A DNA stretch of 64,000 nt from Streptomyces smaragdinus (GTDB taxonomy: Bacteria; Actinomycetota; Actinomycetes; Streptomycetales; Streptomycetaceae): contig NZ_WEGJ01000020.1 in assembly GCF_009604385.1 (NCBI RefSeq), positions 57,452-121,451 of the forward strand, written 5' to 3'. A model generated the notes under the pieces. The model saw only the letters and a list, made by a program, of their open reading frames with translations, did no database searches and was not told the origin of the DNA. The position numbers and the translations under genes were made by a program. This document shows, in pieces, positions 63,627-64,000 of this stretch (position 1 is its first letter; each line of letters opens with the position of its first letter).

Positions 63627-64000
63627 TCATCCTGCCGTACGCCACCACCGCCGCGACACCGCCGCCGCCAGCCCCGCGCCCGCGGCGTTGAGGAGCACGT
63701 CGTCCACGGAGGACACCCGGTCCAGCACGAGCACGTACTGCGCGACCTCGACGACCACCGAACACCCGGCCCCGACGGCCAGCATCCGCGGCACGGACGC
63801 CAGCGCGGCGAACCGCACCGGGGCGAGGAACCCGAGGGCGGCGAAGACGAGCAGATTCCCGACGACCTGGAACACGGCCCCGTCCTGCACGACGGTGACC
63901 AGATCCCGCAGCGGCACGAGACTCACCACGGCCCCGTCCTCGTCCCCCGGCAGCATGATGATCCACACCCACGGCAGGGTCCCGTACACCATCCCGACCA
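63627..64000 (-). CDS. VanZ-like membrane protein, cut at the right edge
   Basis: At least 121 residues are visible from an in-frame ATG at 63992, but the reading frame continues beyond the window. The usual VanZ length (150 or more) makes a truncated N-terminus likely. WIIMLPG, VSLVPLRDLVTVV, VFQVVGNLLVFAALGFLAPV, VVVEVAQYVLVLDRVSSVDDVLLNAAGAGL and the GNLLxFxPLGFL-type pattern are VanZ hallmarks. About three membrane helices. The family can raise teicoplanin resistance in enterococci; the role in actinobacteria is unclear. Confidence 0.85.
   Translation of the reverse strand, partial: VGMVYGTLPWVWIIMLPGDEDGAVVSLVPLRDLVTVVQDGAVFQVVGNLLVFAALGFLAPVRFAALASVPRMLAVGAGCSVVVEVAQYVLVLDRVSSVDDVLLNAAGAGLAAAVSRRWWRTAG

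Noticed and set aside
1..64000. CRISPR arrays, tRNA or rRNA genes, insertion sequences and riboswitches
   Set aside because: No regularly spaced repeats, cloverleaf structures, transposase motifs or known riboswitch cores were found on reading both strands. A dedicated covariance-model search was not possible.

Overview
The window looks like chromosomal DNA of a Streptomyces or close relative. It has very high G+C coding DNA, frequent GTG/TTG starts, long chains of genes joined by ATGA/GTGA overlaps, PAS-GAF-SpoIIE phosphatases with C-terminal kinase domains, a DUF1023 hydrolase, and secreted xylan-degrading enzymes with CBM2 modules. No rRNA, tRNA, CRISPR array or insertion sequence was seen.

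Layout. 0-12 kb: a truncated DUF1023 hydrolase with a helical partner, two tandem paralogous membrane proteins, a dihydrofolate-reductase-like protein, a PAS/GAF/SpoIIE phosphatase, a three-gene redox operon (membrane cytochrome b, ferredoxin-flavoprotein, small membrane protein), an amidase and a glycosyltransferase. 12.3-26.7 kb: first part of a glycopolymer island. It holds an initiating phosphoglycosyltransferase, a Gfo/Idh oxidoreductase, an epimerase, two PLP aminotransferases, a NeuD-type acetyltransferase, a large secreted DMFase-like/DUF4082 protein, glycosyltransferases, a Wzz-like protein and a protein that appears to fuse Wzz with a Wzy/O-antigen-ligase-type polymerase. 26.8-39.2 kb: unrelated cargo splits the island. 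This includes an ECF-type sigma factor with a duplicated membrane-protein/lipoprotein module, a GH11 xylanase with a CE4 deacetylase, an esterase divergent from a MarR regulator, two GntR regulators, methyltransferase genes and several toxin-antitoxin remnants.

39.2-56.3 kb: second part of the island. A ten-gene leftward operon runs from 49.5 to 39.2 kb and encodes an unknown toroid-like protein, a TagA/WecG transferase, WecC, WecB, Wzz, a Wzx flippase, a beta-helix protein, two methyltransferases and a GT2. A rightward set encodes an MFS transporter, a beta-propeller protein, RmlA, RmlB, RmlD, RmlC and a WlbB/WbpD-type acetyltransferase. Together these could make dTDP-rhamnose, UDP-ManNAcA and probably an amino-sugar precursor, then assemble, flip and polymerise a repeat unit by a Wzx/Wzy-type route. 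Rare TTA codons, read only by the bldA tRNA in Streptomyces, occur at codon 12 of the Gfo/Idh gene, codon 9 of the head gene of the leftward operon and codon 14 of rmlA. This suggests that all three transcription units are tied to development.

56-64 kb: a small acidic protein, a two-component system, two membrane proteins, a potassium channel translationally coupled to a SpoIIE-like protein whose phosphatase motifs are degraded, a methyltransferase and a VanZ-like protein cut by the right edge.

Strongest leads: the Wzz-Wzy fusion, the TTA-codon distribution, a 50-bp conserved ECF-type promoter in front of both paralogous lipoprotein genes, the pseudo-phosphatase/K+ channel pair, the tandem duplication that separated rmlD from rmlC, and three matching operators between the esterase and MarR genes.
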